Part shown: positions 39,358 through 41,666 of the stretch, in pieces
Layout: every line of letters begins with the position of its first letter
Numbering within the stretch: position 1 is the stretch's first letter
Source of the DNA: Paenibacillus solanacearum
GTDB lineage: Bacteria > Bacillota > Bacilli > Paenibacillales > NBRC-103111
DNA length: 41,666 nucleotides
Direction: 5' to 3'
Assembly: GCF_910593845.1 (NCBI RefSeq)
Contig: NZ_CAJVAS010000052.1
Span: forward strand, 1 to 41,666
The notes under the pieces: model-generated
What the model was told of the DNA's origin: nothing
Databases searched by the model: none
The model's input: only the letters and a program-made list of their open reading frames with translations
Translations under genes and position numbers: made by a program

Positions 39358-39933
39358 TTATTGCGCGTTATTGGGTTCACTGCCGCTTCCGCCTTCGAGC
39401 TGCCGCAGCAGCCCGGCCGCCTTCTCGTTGTCCGGCTCGCGCCGCAGCGCCTCTTCCAGCGCATCCGCCGCTTGGTGCGGCTCCTCCGTCTGAATATAGC
39501 ATTCGGCGAGCGCCAGCCATACGTCGGCCTCATCCATTCCTTGGGCGATGCAGTAGCGGAATTCATCGATCGCCGCCGCAGGATCGCCGCCGAGCATTTC
39601 CGGCGTATTCAGCATGCGGGCGCCGTTCATCCTTCGGGCAAGCGGCAGCGACGGGTCGATGTCGAGGGCGATGGCCACTTCGTTCTCCAGCATCTGCAGC
39701 AGCTTGACCTTCTCCATCAAGCTCCACGCGCCTTCGATCCGGCGGCCGTATACCGCAGCCAGCCATGCGTGCGCTTCGGCGCTGCGGGGCTCCAGCGCCG
39801 CAGCCTCTTCAAACCGCTGCTGCGCTTCGTCATACTCCAAGCTTTTGAACTTGGCGTAACCGCACTGAAGTATGTCATGCAGCCGGGTCGCATCGCGCTG
39901 CTGCGAATAGTTCTCCTGTTTGTCGCTCGGCAT
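39358..39933 (-). CDS. Stand-alone TPR protein, paralogue of the ligase TPR domain
   Basis: 191 residues, ATG at 39933 with AAAGGA upstream. It aligns along its length with the C-terminal 170 residues of the ligase at 32342. Shared features: Ser-Ala-Glu-Ala-His-Ala-Trp-Leu-Ala-Ala-x-Tyr-Gly-Arg, Arg-x-Asn-Gly-x-Arg-x-Leu, Gly-Gly-Asp-Pro-Ala-Ala-Ala, Glu-Phe-Arg-Tyr-Cys-Ile, and Ala-Asp-Val-Trp. About half of the residues seem identical. It thus supports the ligase TPR as a movable domain. Its role is presumably protein binding. Confidence 0.85.
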   Translation of the reverse strand: MPSDKQENYSQQRDATRLHDILQCGYAKFKSLEYDEAQQRFEEAAALEPRSAEAHAWLAAVYGRRIEGAWSLMEKVKLLQMLENEVAIALDIDPSLPLARRMNGARMLNTPEMLGGDPAAAIDEFRYCIAQGMDEADVWLALAECYIQTEEPHQAADALEEALRREPDNEKAAGLLRQLEGGSGSEPNNAQ

Positions 39934-40079
39934 AGTATCGTTCCTTTCTTGACCATTTGCTGCTGTTCTGACCGAATGGAAACAACCCGCAGCATTCGCT
40001 TCCATATTTTATTCCGCATGCCGTCTATAAGTATGGACCATTGCAACATTTTTGACGGTTGTTTACTCCTTCTTGCATC

Positions 40080-40754
40080 TCATTGCGGCTCCAGCAGCTC
40101 CGTTAAGCGGGATATGACGCGATCGGGCCGGCAATCCGGCGGCAGCCGCTTTTGCTTGCGGTTAATCCACACGACCGGAATGCCGGCCATGCGTGCGCCT
40201 CCCACATCATTGGCGAGTGAATCGCCTACATGCAGCGCTTCATGGGGCTTGACGCCCGACCGCCTCAGCGCTTCGGCGAACATTTCCTGCCGCGGCTTAT
40301 ACGATCGAACGTCTTCGCTGGTGATGAGACGGTCCCCTTCCAGCGCCAGGCCGCAGCTGCGGGTCGCCGCGATCAGATCGGAGCGGTCGATATTGGACAA
40401 AATATATACCGGCAGCTGCGTCTGCCGAAAAAATGCCTCGCTGTCTTCGAACAGCCCGGGCTTCATCCAATGCTCGAACAAAATCCCGGCGAGCTCGTCG
40501 GGATTTTCCGGCGATTGGACGGAGGCCAGCGTCTCGTGCAGCGCCTCGATTTCCAGCGCTCTTTGCGTTTGGAACCGTTCACCGTACGCTTCGGCGCATT
40601 TGCCGCAAAACCGTTTCCACCAAAACCGGCCAATCTCTGAAGATACCGCCGGAACCGAAGCGGTGCTTGCGATTCGCTTGCACAGCATGTCGATGTAAGC
40701 ATCGTCTTCATGGACGACCGTACCGTAAAAATCCAGGAATATCGCTTTAGTCAT
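40080..40754 (-). CDS. HAD superfamily hydrolase
   Basis: 224 residues. HAD motif I is Phe-Leu-Asp-Phe-Tyr-Gly-Thr-Val, with the first Asp as nucleophile and the second HAD aspartate replaced by Tyr. Motif II appears as Ile-Leu-Ser-Asn, motif III Lys in Ser-Tyr-Lys-Pro, and motif IV as Gly-Asp-Ser-Leu-Ala-Asn-Asp. A cap region lies between. Because the second Asp of motif I is missing, as in some dehalogenase-type members, a phosphatase is likely but not certain. The ATG has only a weak ribosome site. It lies outside the phenolic locus. Confidence 0.88.
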   Translation of the reverse strand: MTKAIFLDFYGTVVHEDDAYIDMLCKRIASTASVPAVSSEIGRFWWKRFCGKCAEAYGERFQTQRALEIEALHETLASVQSPENPDELAGILFEHWMKPGLFEDSEAFFRQTQLPVYILSNIDRSDLIAATRSCGLALEGDRLITSEDVRSYKPRQEMFAEALRRSGVKPHEALHVGDSLANDVGGARMAGIPVVWINRKQKRLPPDCRPDRVISRLTELLEPQ

Positions 40755-40976
40755 GTCTCGCGCCGCCTCTCATGAACTTTCATTAAGTTAATACGTTACT
40801 AATTTAACTCGATAACGCATTAACATAACAAAATATTAGTCCAACCTTTTCCATTTGGCAATAAACAATTATCGATTTCTTCATTGTTTTCCTCCGTGCC
40901 GTCTCGGTCTGCCCTCCACTCGATCCATTTATGTTAAAATATAGAATGTCCAATTGGGGAGAAGGAGTGACCGCCG

Positions 40977-41474
40977 TTGTTTTATGTCAATGCCCGTGCC
41001 ATTGTCGAGCGAGAATCCGACGGAAAGACCGAAATCATCATTCAAACCCGTGTCAAGCCTAACGAGCCGAGGCAGCTGGAGCTGCCGGGCGGACGGGTTG
41101 AGCCCTTCGAATCGCTGACCGGCGCGCTGCGCCGCGAAGTGAAGGAAGAAACCGGACTTGAGGTCACCTGGATCGAAGGGGAAGATACGCGGATCGACAC
41201 GGACGGCATCCATCCGCATGCCGTTGTGGAAGCAATTCGGCCGTTCGCCGCCTACCAGACGCTGAAAGGCGGGATCGATTCCGTCGGCTATTACTTTGTT
41301 TGCATGGCGGAAGGCGAGCTGCTCGCGCAAGGCGACCAGACGCATAACCCGCGCTGGATTACCGTAGACGAGCTGGCTGAGCGAGTGCGGAACGAGCCGC
41401 AGCAATTTATTGGCATCGACTGCGCCGCCATCCTGTTTTACTTAAAGCATCGCGTCAAAGACCCGCGATTCTGA
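40977..41474 (+). CDS. NUDIX hydrolase
   Basis: 165 residues, TTG start with AGAAGGAG about nine bases before it. The Nudix box Gly-x5-Glu-x7-Arg-Glu-x2-Glu-Glu-x-Gly is complete, starting Gly-Gly-Arg-Val-Glu-Pro and including Arg-Arg-Glu-Val-Lys-Glu-Glu-Thr-Gly (about 40-60). It splits a nucleoside diphosphate linked to another moiety, such as 8-oxo-dGTP or ADP-ribose; the substrate is unknown. The AT-rich 40780-40930 stretch just upstream probably holds its promoter (TAAAAT at about 40934). Confidence 0.9.
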   Translation: MFYVNARAIVERESDGKTEIIIQTRVKPNEPRQLELPGGRVEPFESLTGALRREVKEETGLEVTWIEGEDTRIDTDGIHPHAVVEAIRPFAAYQTLKGGIDSVGYYFVCMAEGELLAQGDQTHNPRWITVDELAERVRNEPQQFIGIDCAAILFYLKHRVKDPRF

Positions 41475-41547
41475 TCGCTTAGCGCCCGGCGCTTCACCCG
41501 CTCGCTGCCTTGCGTGCCGACCGGCCGGATCACGTATTCCGATGCAG

Positions 41548-41666
41548 CTAGAGTGAAGGGCTGAAACTTTCAGCCCCTCCTCATCAAACCGTACGTGAGG
41601 TTTTCCCTCATACGGCTTTCCGATGTTCGTCTTTCATGTGCATGCAGATTACAAGAGCGTCTTTAA
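41548..41666 (-). mobile_element. 3' end of a group II intron (domains V and VI)
   Basis: On the minus strand domain V reads AAGCCGTATGAGG, a GAAAA loop, CCTCA, a CG bulge and TACGGTTT (41618-41586): a lower stem AAGCCGTA/TACGGTTT with the AGC catalytic triad, an upper 5-bp stem and a 2-base bulge. Domain VI follows at 41582-41551: GAGG-AGGGGCTGAA paired with TTCAGCCCTT-C and CTC, leaving a single unpaired A at 41554 as branch point. The 3' boundary is near 41548. Domains I-IV and the intron-encoded protein lie right of the window. The edge sequence may be the end of that protein's gene. Confidence 0.8.

Noticed and set aside
39361..40698. Open frame of 445 codons across the TPR and HAD genes
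   Set aside because: It overlaps two real genes on the other strand and crosses a gene boundary.

Overview
The window looks like chromosomal DNA of an endospore-forming member of the Bacillota, most likely Paenibacillus or a close relative. The reasons are strong AGGAGG-type ribosome sites, frequent TTG and GTG starts, a SwrC-like RND pump, GGDEF proteins, an ECF sigma factor beside a ClpP paralogue, DUF2642 (YuzF-like) proteins, a SPOB-type sensor kinase and a sequence resembling a SigK promoter. The assignment rests on recognition of families, not on a database search. No tRNA, rRNA or CRISPR array was seen.

Layout. 1-4.4 kb: a terminator, a DUF1772 membrane protein, a Spo0E-like relic, a GNAT enzyme, two VOC proteins and a Gfo/Idh/MocA oxidoreductase; two copies of a short dispersed repeat lie here. 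4.8-6.2 kb: two adjacent GGDEF genes, the first with a ribbon-helix-helix-like tail and no membrane anchor, the second anchored and canonical. 6.2-9.5 kb: an MmcQ/YjbR protein, a universal stress protein, a DsrE-like protein with a CstR-like repressor and palindromic operators, and a LysR regulator divergent from a DapA-family gene. Directly after dapA is a broken DUF2642 gene. 11-15 kb: a large RND exporter divergent from a TetR regulator, with two near-identical operators between them. 15-18.7 kb: GNAT, AraC, two VOC/PhnB proteins and an APH-like kinase. 18.9-20.3 kb: ECF sigma factor followed by a ClpP paralogue. 20.3-22.3 kb: a non-coding, repeat- and hairpin-rich stretch around a triple DUF2642 protein. 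22.3-28.6 kb: a divergent EPSP synthase, MarR and VOC, an SDR, an orphan sensor kinase and a CPBP protease.

28.7-39.9 kb is the most interesting part. A tight minus-strand operon runs from APS kinase through two PaaK-like adenylate-forming ligases (the second fused to TPRs), a DAHP synthase whose chorismate mutase domain is eroded, and a UbiC/DUF98-type chorismate lyase, to a very lysine/glutamate-rich small protein. A divergent plus-strand operon encodes a beta-propeller-like protein, two paralogous TPR proteins (the second with a long poly-lysine-rich tail) and a small protein. Nearby are a second small protein sharing a DLDQP-like motif and ending in six lysines, another with a basic tail, and a stand-alone TPR paralogue of the ligase fusion. 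Known family roles predict the steps erythrose-4-phosphate + PEP to chorismate, then 4-hydroxybenzoate, then an aryl-adenylate or aryl thioester. The lysine-rich proteins are possible acceptors or scaffolds, perhaps late in sporulation. That last step is inference.

The right edge (39.9-41.7 kb) holds a HAD phosphatase, a NUDIX hydrolase and, on the minus strand, the 3' end (domains V and VI) of a group II intron whose body lies outside the window.
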